A DNA stretch of 10,450 nucleotides from an uncultured bacterium (GCA_902779075.1 CACZAK010000149.1:1-10450); one strand, 5' to 3'; counted from the first letter of the stretch, positions 1-7,570 are shown. The notes: a model not told the origin generated them from the sequence alone. A program made the numbers and translations.

Positions 1-580
1 TGCGGTTCCACTCCTGGTCGTTGAGGCAGAAGTGCTTGACGGTCGCGGCGACGTCGTAGCTCTGGACGCCCTTGATCATCGGCACGCACATCTTCGCCGC
101 GAGGCAGGGATCTTCGCCGAGGTATTCCCAGTTGCGGCCGTTGAGGGGAGTGCGGGCGATGTTGACGCCGGGTCCGAGCAGCTCGTCAACACCACGGTCG
201 CGCATCTCGGCGCCAAGCACCTCGCCGTGGAGCCACGCGAGCTCGACGTCCCAGGTGGAGGCAAGCGCGGAGAGCGACGGAAGCTTGGTGTTCTCGCTCC
301 GCGGCTTCGTGTAGTCCCAGTCCCAGCGGTTCATCTGCGGGCGGACGGTCGAAGAGTTGTCGCTCATCGTCCACTCCTTCGTGATTCCCACGCGCGGAAT
401 CGCAGAGAGAGTCATCGTGCCAGACCCGCCTGTGAGAAGCGCTTTCTCCTCGAGCGTCATCTTGGCAAGCGTCTCGCGGGCGGCCTTGAGAGCGGCCTCG
501 TCGTCGAGCATTGCAAAACAGGAAATTGCGGCAGACGCAGCGGCCACAAACGTGGCAAACCTCAGATTGGCAGTTTTCAT
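1..580 (-). CDS. Secreted glycoside hydrolase family 3 beta-glycosidase, N-terminal part, frame broken
   Basis: Read from ATG at 580, the first ~163 codons give a GH3 N-terminal domain. A signal peptide (MKTANLRF, then an Ala-rich core, probably cut after ISCFA) is followed by KMTLEEKALLTGG, a substrate-pocket region (EWTMSDNSSTVRP) and the GH3 hallmark GPGVNIARTPLNGRNWEYLGED. GH3 enzymes hydrolyse terminal beta-linked glucose, xylose or related sugars; here export to periplasm or outside is expected. Near 83-92 the frame changes: upstream ends AAKM, while the expected continuation (CVPMIKGVQ, then VKHFCLNDQEWNR) sits in another frame. A TG lost from a TGTGTG run would explain it. Taken without the shift, the frame stays open to the window edge but gives unrelated residues. 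The gene runs off the left edge; GH3 enzymes are usually 700-900 residues. The family call is firm, the sugar specificity unknown, and whether the gene is intact is open. Confidence 0.85.
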   Translation of the reverse strand, partial: MKTANLRFATFVAAASAAISCFAMLDDEAALKAARETLAKMTLEEKALLTGGSGTMTLSAIPRVGITKEWTMSDNSSTVRPQMNRWDWDYTKPRSENTKLPSLSALASTWDVELAWLHGEVLGAEMRDRGVDELLGPGVNIARTPLNGRNWEYLGEDPCLAAKMCVPMIKGVQSYDVAATVKHFCLNDQEWNR

Positions 581-586
581 GCCCCA

Positions 587-615
587 ATTATACCAAATGC
601 CGCCAAAGCCCTCAA
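587..615 (-). promoter_or_regulatory. Sigma-70-type promoter of the GH3 gene, probably leaderless mRNA
   Basis: On the minus strand a perfect TATAAT (592-587) is preceded, after a 17-base spacer, by TTGAGG (615-610). Only six bases (TGGGGC) separate the -10 box from the ATG at 580, so the expected start of transcription falls on or next to the start codon. No Shine-Dalgarno-like sequence precedes that ATG, which fits a leaderless message. Confidence 0.65.
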
Positions 616-672
616 GCGCGGCAGATGCGCCGCTCGATGGCGAGGCCTACGCCCGACCTGCTCGCCCGACCC

Positions 673-771
673 GCAGTTTGCGGGCGCCCCACCGGCATGA
701 TTTTGACGCGCGCGCCTTCACGCGCGCCCTTTACGCCGATAGTCAAAATCACGCCGGGCCCGCAAACCTGC
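673..771. repeat. Long imperfect inverted repeat (intergenic foldback)
   Basis: CGGCATGATTTTGAC (693-707) pairs with GTCAAAATCACGCCG (742-756), 14 of 15 bases. The pairing resumes outward with GCAGTTTGCGGG (673-684) against CCCGCAAACCTGC (759-771) around a small asymmetric loop. The interior is GC-rich with GCGCGC runs that can fold on their own. It lies about 90 bases upstream of the GH3 start and carries no T-tract next to the stem. It could be a remnant of a small mobile repeat, a structured RNA, or a site bound by protein as a cruciform. Confidence 0.6.
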
Positions 772-1005
772 TCTCGTGCGCCAGTCGGCTCTCCGGCCTC
801 TGCGCTTCGCTCCGACCATCGTTCGGCGCGGCGACTCCTTGCGGACGAAAAACACATGCGCCGTTAGCCCGACCTTCCGCTATGGCGCGTTTGTCTTCGT
901 AGCATCAGCGCTCGCCGACGAATCGCCGACTCGCTTAACTGTATGTGTGCATAACCGCGCCTCTATCCGACGCCAGTCCGAAGTTAAGTGCCTCTAACCG
1001 GGAAA
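772..1005. other. Intergenic stretch without a supported gene
   Basis: This stretch is GC-rich. The open frames crossing it have no recognisable protein content and no ribosome site. It contains one pair of short complementary ends, GCTTAAC (933-939) and GTTAAGT (983-989), but little pairing between them. Nothing else could be assigned. Confidence 0.5.
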
Positions 1006-1022
1006 GCCGGCGTCTCGCTGGC
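1006..1022 (-). terminator. Weak terminator-like hairpin behind the LRR gene
   Basis: Immediately after the stop codon at 1024-1026 the minus-strand RNA can pair GCCAGC with GCCGGC (one A-C mismatch) around a five-base loop, followed by only UUUCCC. The position is right for a terminator, but the stem is short and the U-tract poor. Confidence 0.3.
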
Positions 1023-1023
1023 C

Positions 1024-4000
1024 CTATCGTCTTATTCGCAAAAACGCCCTTGACGCTGTTCCATCGCCAGGAGTGACAACAAAAGTCATCTTCCCGTTTG
1101 CATCGATGCCAGTGGTTGTCACCGTCGACATCAGTTTCGCCACGCCAGTCCAGTCGCCAAGATCGCTTGTCGCCTCAAACATCGCCGCAACCTTCTCGGC
1201 ATCTACCGCAACCACCATTTCGCCGTCCTTCACCGTCACCACGACAGCCATCGCCGTAGTGCCAGCATTCTCGCCCTCACCAATCGACAACTCGCCAATC
1301 TCCACCGTCGGTTCATATTCAAACAACCGCTCCGCGCCCAGCAAATACGCCGCCGCCGCGTGTTCGTTAGCCACTACCGCCGCTTCGCCAGCAAGCGCAT
1401 CGCCAGTTACCCCCTTCACACCATCAGCCCAAGTCTTAAACGCATTGTACTCCGCCGCGCTCCCACCAATCGCCGCCTTGACCGCCGCATCTGCGAATCC
1501 CGCAAAATCAATCGCATTTGTCACCACATCTGGCGTCGCATCAAGCGCTACCACCGGAATCGGATCAATATGTGGGACCCATACTACCTCATCCAACCAA
1601 GCGCAATCCTCGCCAACCTCATTGTTGTCAGATGCATCCTTCTGGTATGTCCATGTAAGTTCATGGGCACCATCGCCCTCAATCGTAACCATCACCATCT
1701 GCCAGTCATTTGTCGTGCCATCCATGTAGAGCTTCTCTGTGCCATCGACCAAGAAGGAGCATCCATCGTGGCGTTTGTTTCTAACCGTACGTTCGCTTGA
1801 GACTTTCCACCAGAACGAAAGCTCTCCAGCCCCATCTACCTGAATCTTAAGCGTCGACGACTGGTCGTTGCCAATCGCACCACTTCTGAGCGACGCAACT
1901 CCGTCGTGCGACTGTGCTGCCTCTTGAATTCGCCCCCATGGCAAATCTCCTTCCGTAGTCACGGACAACTCCGCGTCGTTCAGGCACTCCGCAAAACTGA
2001 ATGGTTCTGGATCAAACTCTATCCCCGACACCCAAACACAATCATCTCCCACCGAACCCTCGTCCACTTCATCTTTTCGGTATGTCCACCGAATCTTGTG
2101 CGGACCCTTGCCAACTATGTCAAGAACGACATTCGTCCAACCCGTTTCGCCACCGACAGCAACGCCCCATAGCGCATAGGAATCTGCGTCCAACCCTCCA
2201 ACTGGCTTGTCATCTATGGTGAGATAGGCACCATCGAAAACACTGTCGCCGTCATGCTCGCTCGAGGCTTTCCACCAGAATGACAACCGCCCAGCCCTCG
2301 GCACCGTCATCTCAAGCAAAGACTCCTCTTCGTTGCCAATTGCGCCACTTCGCAGACTTTGCTCATCGTCTCCATGCAGATTGTCAGGATCCACTCGCCA
2401 AGATGCCGCACCACCATCCCGCATCGTATACGGATAATAGAAAATCGCAAAGTCACTATGGCAGCCCTCAAAGACATTCGCGCTCAACTTGCCTCGCAAT
2501 CTTTCTGGCACATACGCCACAATCAGCGACCTACAATCTCTGAACGCGTAATCACAGATGTTCTCTACACCCTCGGGTATTGTAACGCTTGTCAAACCAC
2601 TGCAGCCATAAAACGCATACGAGCCAATATTAGTCACACCATTCGGAATTTCCAATTCTATCAGTCCTCTGCAATTGCGAAACGCAGCAGCGCCAATATC
2701 AGCAACACATGCAGGCAACACTAGTTCCCGAAGCGAAGAACAGCCAGCAAATGCATTTGTCGGGACACTCACAGCATCGCCGGTTAGAACAATTGATTCA
2801 ATGTTTGTGTATGCATCGGGAAACAGCTCCGTCATACTTGACAAGAGGTGCCACGGCATCGTTATGGACTTCAATCCTTCACATCCTACAAAACCGCCGC
2901 CTACACCAAAGCATCTGAACAAAGTCCCATCGCCAGCGTCTAGAAGTTTCTTCCACTGGCTTTGCGTCGTAGTCGTGCCACCATCATCTCGATAGCCTAG
3001 TCCAAAATCATCGCTCCACCTTTTTCCAGTAGAGCCCCACCCACCCTTGGCGCCTGAAATATCGCCAAGCCTAAATTCCACATCGTGCCATCCCGTCTCA
3101 CCGCATAAATACTTACCCACATAAACTGTCGAACTATTCGAGAACACAGACTCCGATGTTGATGTGCGAATCAGAACATTGCCATCAACTTTCACATAAG
3201 CATTGTCATCAAAATTCGCACCAAACACATAAGTCTTTCCAACGGTCATATACATCTGCCCAAAATAGGCGTAAGTCGAGTTGCTTTCACTCCATGAATA
3301 CTTCTTGCCAGTCAATGGATCGCTGAACTCCCATGGGCTTGCCGATGCCTTTTGATAAGCGGCGACGACACCAGAAACATTTGCGACATTCCCAGCATCG
3401 TCAATTGTCGAAGTCGTGTCGAAGGCCGAATCAAACTTTACCTGCAACAAACCAGGAACCCCGCAAAGGAATTCCGTTGTGCAATCAGGGATTGTAAGAT
3501 TCCTTAACCCGCCACAATTCCCGAACTCAATGCGAGCGATACGCCTCACGGGCTTTCCATCTATCTCGTCAGGAATGACAACATTCTCGCCAAGATTTGT
3601 TGTGACGCCTGTAATAGCCAATGTACCATCATCAAGCTCGACAAAATCCCAATCGCACTTCCACTGCGCAGTATATGTCATATTCGAAGCAGGAATTACT
3701 GTTGGCGCTTCAGGCGACCACCCTAAGAATTGATAATGCTCTCGCGTCACAACAGGGGGATTTAATAGAGTGTTGAAATCTTGCGTTACACTCATCCCGC
3801 CCTCGCCACCATTCGCGTCAAACGTCACCTCATACTGGTTTGGCATCCAGTGCGCATAGACGCGGACACTTCGATCCAACAACCTACCGGGCTCAATCTT
3901 ATCACCGTCAACCGCACCAGTGAACCATCCTGCAAAAGCATATCCAGTACGCATCGGAACTGGCAATTCTCCCACCATGCCCCCATCAGAGACATGCACA

Positions 4001-5952
4001 GTTTCACCAAGAATCCCGCCATTAGCGTTGAACTTCAAGACGGGCACGGTATAGTCTATCGGCACGCCCTGCCATTCTCCAGGAATGTCAACGGCCCAGC
4101 CAACTGAACCAAACCGCACCTTGATACAACACGAATTTGAAACATTTTTAAAAGACGTATTGACCACGCTCGGAGCATTACCTTCAAAGACTATGCTTGA
4201 AAGATTTGCGCAATTGAAGAACGCATATTTCCCAATGTTCGTCACAGAGTCCGGGATCGTCACACTTGACAAGTATCTGCCCCTAAAAGCTGAAGGACTT
4301 ATGTCTCGTACGCCATTGGGGATTTCTCCGTTGCCATTCACCCCAACCATAAGCGTAGCGCCGTCTTTTGATAAGAGGTGTCCACATGACGACAAATATG
4401 TAGGATTGTCTGCTGCAACCACAATTGACGTCAAGCTGGAGCATGTATAAAAATATTCAAAGTCTATTTCTGTCACGCTGCTTGGGATGCTTAAGCTCGT
4501 CATGTTTTCAACATAGTAGAAAGTAGGCCATGTTGAAATCGAAGCAACCCCTTCAGGAATTACGACATCACCATTGATTGATGACCCTATGATCTTTGTG
4601 CCATCTTTTGACAGCAACAGACCATTTTTCGACATATAATTTGGATTGTCGGGTGAAACATCATACGACATTAGGGAATTACACTTGTAGTAAAATGCCG
4701 TGTCGCTGATAAAAAACACATTTGATGATATCGACACGTGTTCCAGATCACATTGGCTGAACGCCCCACTGTCAATATTTGTGACGCTGTTCGGAATAAT
4801 CAAACTTGAAAGATTAAGGCACCCTCCAAATGCAAAACAACCAATAATCGACACCCCTTCCGATATTATAACATTAGTGAGTCCAACACAATCAGAGAAA
4901 GCCCCATAACCTATGTTTGTAACGCTGTTGGGGATTATAATCTGTGACAACCCATCGCAATTATCAAATGCTGCATTACCAATGCTCATCACAGAATTCG
5001 GAATGAATATACCCGTAAGCCCGCTGCAACCCCAGAACGCACTATCCCCGATGCTCGTCACGCTGTCGGGGATTGTCACACTCGTAAGACCCTTGTGGTC
5101 AGAGAATGCAGAATCATTAATACTCACCACACCATCGGGTATGGTCACATCGCCATCAACGCCAAAATATTCATGCACAACACCATTCAAAACGACAAAA
5201 CCATTATCGTCCTCCAACCCGTTACAGCCGAGAAACGCATGGCCACCAATGCTAGTCACGCTGTCGGGTATCGTCACGCTCGTCAAACCGCTGCAACCCT
5301 CGAACGCATAACCCCCGATGCTCGTCACGCTGTCTGGTATCGTCACGCTCGTCAAACCGCTGCAACCCTCGAACGCATAACCCCCGATGATAGTCACGCT
5401 GTCGGGTATCGTCACGCTCGTCAAACCGCTGCAACCCTTGAACGCATAACCCCAGATGCTCGTCACGCTGTCTGGTATCGTCACGCTCGTCAAACCGCTG
5501 CAGCCGGAGAATGCACTATTATCGATGCTCGTCACGCCGATTCCAATCACCACATTCGTCAGCCCGCTGCAACCCTCGAACGCAGAACCCATGATGCTCG
5601 TCACGCTGTCGGGTATCGTCACGCTCGTAAGCCCACTGCAACCGGAGAATGCATTTTGCCCGATGATCGTCACGCCTTTCGGAATCGTCACGCTCGTAAG
5701 ACCGCTACAGTCACAAAACGATCCCGCACCAATAATCGTCACAGGCCGACCGCCAAGCCTAGAGGGAATCGTCAATGTACCTGTCGGCGACGGAGAGATT
5801 GCGCAATAAATTCCACCATAAATCGCCGCCGTATCGCCTTCGAGCCGATACGTCCACTTAAAGCCCGTGTCGGGATCAATCCATGTTTCCGCCAGTACAC
5901 CAAAGCAGATAGTCCCCGCCATGTATAATACCATCACTTTTTTATACCACAT
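1024..5952 (-). CDS. Very large secreted BspA-type leucine-rich-repeat surface protein with InlB B-repeats
   Basis: 1642 residues from ATG 5952, chosen because AGGAGG lies six bases upstream; an in-frame ATG at 5979 has no such site. Order of parts: signal peptide (MWYKK, hydrophobic core, cut near VLA/ET); a short WIDPDTGFKW cap; about eighteen 23-residue LRR_5/TpLRR repeats (roughly 65-630, consensus SVTIPDSVTSIGGYAFEGCSG); two InlB/Listeria-Bacteroides beta-grasp repeats (~640-765, FNANGG and FDANGGEGG, ending in AHW/AQW); a PA14-like beta-sandwich insert (~850-1015, DDNAYVKVDG, TGWHDVEFRLGD); a second short LRR block (~1017-1160); two related beta-sandwich modules (~1185-1310 and 1335-1455, each with SLRSGAIGN and LSFWWK); a low-complexity stretch; and the tail AFLRIRR. 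Such proteins usually sit on the cell surface and bind host or matrix ligands; the ligand here is unknown. The tail may be an export or sorting signal (inference). Confidence 0.9.
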   Translation of the reverse strand: MWYKKVMVLYMAGTICFGVLAETWIDPDTGFKWTYRLEGDTAAIYGGIYCAISPSPTGTLTIPSRLGGRPVTIIGAGSFCDCSGLTSVTIPKGVTIIGQNAFSGCSGLTSVTIPDSVTSIMGSAFEGCSGLTNVVIGIGVTSIDNSAFSGCSGLTSVTIPDSVTSIWGYAFKGCSGLTSVTIPDSVTIIGGYAFEGCSGLTSVTIPDSVTSIGGYAFEGCSGLTSVTIPDSVTSIGGHAFLGCNGLEDDNGFVVLNGVVHEYFGVDGDVTIPDGVVSINDSAFSDHKGLTSVTIPDSVTSIGDSAFWGCSGLTGIFIPNSVMSIGNAAFDNCDGLSQIIIPNSVTNIGYGAFSDCVGLTNVIISEGVSIIGCFAFGGCLNLSSLIIPNSVTNIDSGAFSQCDLEHVSISSNVFFISDTAFYYKCNSLMSYDVSPDNPNYMSKNGLLLSKDGTKIIGSSINGDVVIPEGVASISTWPTFYYVENMTSLSIPSSVTEIDFEYFYTCSSLTSIVVAADNPTYLSSCGHLLSKDGATLMVGVNGNGEIPNGVRDISPSAFRGRYLSSVTIPDSVTNIGKYAFFNCANLSSIVFEGNAPSVVNTSFKNVSNSCCIKVRFGSVGWAVDIPGEWQGVPIDYTVPVLKFNANGGILGETVHVSDGGMVGELPVPMRTGYAFAGWFTGAVDGDKIEPGRLLDRSVRVYAHWMPNQYEVTFDANGGEGGMSVTQDFNTLLNPPVVTREHYQFLGWSPEAPTVIPASNMTYTAQWKCDWDFVELDDGTLAITGVTTNLGENVVIPDEIDGKPVRRIARIEFGNCGGLRNLTIPDCTTEFLCGVPGLLQVKFDSAFDTTSTIDDAGNVANVSGVVAAYQKASASPWEFSDPLTGKKYSWSESNSTYAYFGQMYMTVGKTYVFGANFDDNAYVKVDGNVLIRTSTSESVFSNSSTVYVGKYLCGETGWHDVEFRLGDISGAKGGWGSTGKRWSDDFGLGYRDDGGTTTTQSQWKKLLDAGDGTLFRCFGVGGGFVGCEGLKSITMPWHLLSSMTELFPDAYTNIESIVLTGDAVSVPTNAFAGCSSLRELVLPACVADIGAAAFRNCRGLIELEIPNGVTNIGSYAFYGCSGLTSVTIPEGVENICDYAFRDCRSLIVAYVPERLRGKLSANVFEGCHSDFAIFYYPYTMRDGGAASWRVDPDNLHGDDEQSLRSGAIGNEEESLLEMTVPRAGRLSFWWKASSEHDGDSVFDGAYLTIDDKPVGGLDADSYALWGVAVGGETGWTNVVLDIVGKGPHKIRWTYRKDEVDEGSVGDDCVWVSGIEFDPEPFSFAECLNDAELSVTTEGDLPWGRIQEAAQSHDGVASLRSGAIGNDQSSTLKIQVDGAGELSFWWKVSSERTVRNKRHDGCSFLVDGTEKLYMDGTTNDWQMVMVTIEGDGAHELTWTYQKDASDNNEVGEDCAWLDEVVWVPHIDPIPVVALDATPDVVTNAIDFAGFADAAVKAAIGGSAAEYNAFKTWADGVKGVTGDALAGEAAVVANEHAAAAYLLGAERLFEYEPTVEIGELSIGEGENAGTTAMAVVVTVKDGEMVVAVDAEKVAAMFEATSDLGDWTGVAKLMSTVTTTGIDANGKMTFVVTPGDGTASRAFLRIRR
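5213..5488 (-). repeat. 69-base tandem repeats inside the LRR gene
   Basis: Copies start at 5282, 5351 and 5420 with exact 69-base spacing. The first two differ at three positions, the first and third at two. The copy at 5213 is more diverged, and the period continues with lower similarity to about 5700. Each unit encodes one 23-residue LRR repeat. Near identity at silent positions points to recent duplication or gene conversion. Confidence 0.9.
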
Positions 5953-5958
5953 CGTCTT

Positions 5959-5964
5959 CCTCCT
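5959..5964 (-). promoter_or_regulatory. Ribosome binding site fixing the LRR protein start
   Basis: AGGAGG six bases before the ATG at 5952. The upstream in-frame ATG at 5979 has nothing comparable and would place MRNSKRRKT in front of the signal peptide, so 5952 is preferred. Confidence 0.75.
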
Positions 5965-5977
5965 TTTAGAGTTACGC

Positions 5978-6008
5978 ATTATACGGCCTACTTGCCATTA
6001 TACGACAA
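5978..6008 (-). promoter_or_regulatory. Candidate promoter of the LRR gene
   Basis: TATAAT at 5983-5978 lies 19 bases from TTGTCG at 6008-6003. A second TATAAT (6002-5997) overlaps the last codons of the preceding gene (SYNGK). Transcription from the first would start near 5970, just ahead of the AGGAGG, and would leave the ATG at 5979 out of the message. The -35 match is only moderate, so read-through from the upstream gene is also possible. Confidence 0.45.
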
Positions 6009-6893
6009 ACTACTGCTATGTAGTTTATATGACAAACCATCACAAGAATATTTTGGCAACGTCACACTATGCCACAGCCGGTTTTTGTTCCCATGCGGCG
6101 AAAGCAAGACTTCTTTCATAAGGCCTCCTACGCGTCGCTCGCCCTTCATGCCGATTCCCAAGGGTAATCTAGCCTTGCCTCCAATGACTTGTGCTCCTTT
6201 CAACGCTACCTTATCTGTCGCCTGAATTACGAGACGCCATTCGTGCTCCATCTCAAACGAGGCATCCTTGATAATCGAAGAGAGCAAATATATAGTCCTA
6301 TTCAATTCTTCAGGCCATAGCGACAAATTTGTGTCGATTCGCTCTAAAAGAAGGTCTATCAACCTATCCAAGCGTTCATCAACGCCTGAGCCGTAATAAA
6401 TACAAGGCAAAAGCACCACATCCCAACCTGCACCATTCTTTTCACGACATTCCTGAAGCACGTTTTCAAGGCCATTCTTTTCAAACCCTACGGACACACC
6501 CCCGTTTGTGTGGTCAGTATAGGATCGCCACTGAGACAAAGAATCTCTTTCTGTCGTGAAACTCATAATCCACGGAGCATCCACATAGAGTTTGTGTAGC
6601 TTTCTCCATACGTCCTTTAATGATTTCATAGCCGTCTGCAATTCCAAGATTTCCTCCTTTGGTTCATTTCCATATTTTCTTACAAGATAATCGCTGAAAT
6701 ACTTAAAACCCTTCCAAAACTCAACTTTATCATTGAGATCCATATAATGCGTACAATACAACTCTCCACCTTCTTCAACCAATTTGTCAAAAACATCTGC
6801 CGTGGTGTAATGGTATAGGAGACTGTCATCACCAAGATTGAACTTCTCAGGAAATACTTCCCTGATGAACTTAATCATGTCTGTATGATGCAT
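5988..6893 (-). CDS. DUF2971 family protein
   Basis: 301 residues, cytosolic, no signal peptide or membrane segment. The start at 6893 is supported by AAGGAGG seven bases upstream. It shows the DUF2971 signature in order: LYHYTT (residues 26-31), LNDKVE (53-58), SFTTERDSLSQWRSYTD (111-127) running into GGVSVGF (131-137), and the E-x-E-W-R motif EHEWRLV (216-222). The length is normal for the family. The family has no settled biochemical role that I can name; members recur in variable genome islands. The H-Y-T / W-x-x-Y / E-x-E-W-R pattern resembles the spacing of residues in ADP-ribosyltransferase folds, but that is speculation. It follows the 91-residue gene by 25 bases and precedes the LRR gene by 35. 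Base composition is clearly more A+T-rich than in the mraY block. Confidence 0.85.
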   Translation of the reverse strand: MHHTDMIKFIREVFPEKFNLGDDSLLYHYTTADVFDKLVEEGGELYCTHYMDLNDKVEFWKGFKYFSDYLVRKYGNEPKEEILELQTAMKSLKDVWRKLHKLYVDAPWIMSFTTERDSLSQWRSYTDHTNGGVSVGFEKNGLENVLQECREKNGAGWDVVLLPCIYYGSGVDERLDRLIDLLLERIDTNLSLWPEELNRTIYLLSSIIKDASFEMEHEWRLVIQATDKVALKGAQVIGGKARLPLGIGMKGERRVGGLMKEVLLSPHGNKNRLWHSVTLPKYSCDGLSYKLHSSSLSYNGK

Positions 6894-6918
6894 TGTGACA
6901 CCTCCTTATTGCTGTAAA

Positions 6919-7194
6919 TTACAACCATTCGTTTAAAATCTTAATTATCTTATCGAGACCATCCTCGTTCCATCTTGAGATAGAGAACGCGTCGCCTTCT
7001 CCTAGGCAAAATATCGGTTGTACACCTTCGACTTTACCAACCTCTACTATTCTACTACCTTCTTCAGACAAGAATGCAATAACATCATCCCGCAATTTAC
7101 AAGCAGCATCTTCTACTTTCGCGTCGTTTGGATCCTGTCGCCTCAATGCCTGAATGCGACACAACAACTCTTTTGCTTGTTCATCTCGTTTCAT
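6919..7194 (-). CDS. Small hypothetical protein upstream of the DUF2971 gene
   Basis: 91 residues from ATG 7194, with GGAGG eight bases upstream. The frame is open further (to 7401), but that extension is Arg/Cys-rich, lies over intergenic hairpins, and has no ribosome site, so I leave it out. The N-terminal third is charged and helical (MKRDEQAKELLCRIQALRRQ), the middle has KLRDDVIAFLSEEG, and the C-terminal part looks like a small alpha/beta fold (VEGVQPIFCLGEGDAFSISRW) ending in an amphipathic helix (DKIIKILNEWL). I do not recognise the family. Its 25-base distance to the DUF2971 gene and the shared base composition suggest a two-gene unit. A partner or antitoxin/immunity role is possible on size and position alone, with no motif to back it. 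Confidence 0.65.
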   Translation of the reverse strand: MKRDEQAKELLCRIQALRRQDPNDAKVEDAACKLRDDVIAFLSEEGSRIVEVGKVEGVQPIFCLGEGDAFSISRWNEDGLDKIIKILNEWL

Positions 7195-7202
7195 CCTCAA
7201 AT

Positions 7203-7207
7203 CCTCC
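7203..7207 (-). promoter_or_regulatory. Ribosome binding site fixing the start of the 91-residue protein
   Basis: GGAGG eight bases before the ATG at 7194. This is the reason for choosing 7194 over the longer open frame. Confidence 0.6.
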
Positions 7208-7343
7208 CACTTCCGCCGTCTGATGCGCTGTCCGCCTGGAAGCGTTGAGGCGGCGCACCTTTTCCCTCTTGTTACGACGGCGTCATTGCCGTCGCCACAC
7301 AATCGGATTCGGCGCAGGGAATAAAACACCTCCTCCGATGTAT

Positions 7344-7570
7344 CAGAGGTAGGTGCCTGAGAGAACCTTCGAACGATACACCGAAGGAGGCGAAACTGCA
7401 CGGACGGCAGTGTCCTCTTCGTGCGTCGTTCTTTGGCTTAGTTTCTCAGGCTTCACCTCTGACGCAATCCCAAACGCAGAGGTGGGCAGATGTCTCGGAG
7501 GTAGCCGCCACTTGCTGGGGTTCGCGACCCATAGGGAAGCGAACACGCCGAGCGAAGCGAGTGCCGAGAC
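7344..7570 (-). other. Nested hairpins in the leader of the 91 aa-DUF2971 transcript
   Basis: CAGAGGT (7344-7350) pairs with ACCTCTG (7455-7461), GCCTGAGA (7355-7362) with TCTCAGGC (7444-7451), GAACGA (7371-7376) with TCGTTC (7426-7431), CGAAG with CTTCG, and ACTGC (7395-7399) with GCAGT (7407-7411). CACCTCTG (7454-7461) can instead pair with CAGAGGTG (7477-7484), so two folds compete. A second unit follows: GTCTCGG (7492-7498) with CCGAGAC (7564-7570), enclosing GTTCGC (7520-7525) with GCGAAC (7539-7544). No protein content is convincing here. It may be a structured leader RNA, a small RNA, or a palindromic genomic repeat; the strand is inferred from the promoter at 7646-7675. Confidence 0.5.

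Noticed and set aside
32..902. Several plus-strand open frames of 118-222 codons at the left end.
   Set aside because: They are shadows of the GC-rich GH3 gene and of the foldback region; none has family features.
933..989. An attC-like pair: GCTTAAC and GTTAAGT match the RYYYAAC/GTTRRRY core words 57 bases end to end.
   Set aside because: The inner sequences show almost no L-box complementarity, there is no integrase or cassette array, and seven-base degenerate ends arise easily by chance.
5282..5488. Regularly spaced repeats considered as a CRISPR array.
   Set aside because: The repeats are contiguous 69-base coding units with no unique spacers and stay in frame with the LRR protein.
5095..5928. 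A long plus-strand open frame (277 codons) opposite the LRR repeats.
   Set aside because: It is the periodic complement of the 69-base repeats; it has no ribosome site and its protein is only a repetitive His/Arg/Thr/Ala-rich pattern.
7195..7401. N-terminal extension of the 91-residue protein to 160 residues.
   Set aside because: It overlaps the hairpin region, is rich in Arg and Cys, and has no ribosome site at its start, whereas GGAGG precedes the ATG at 7194.
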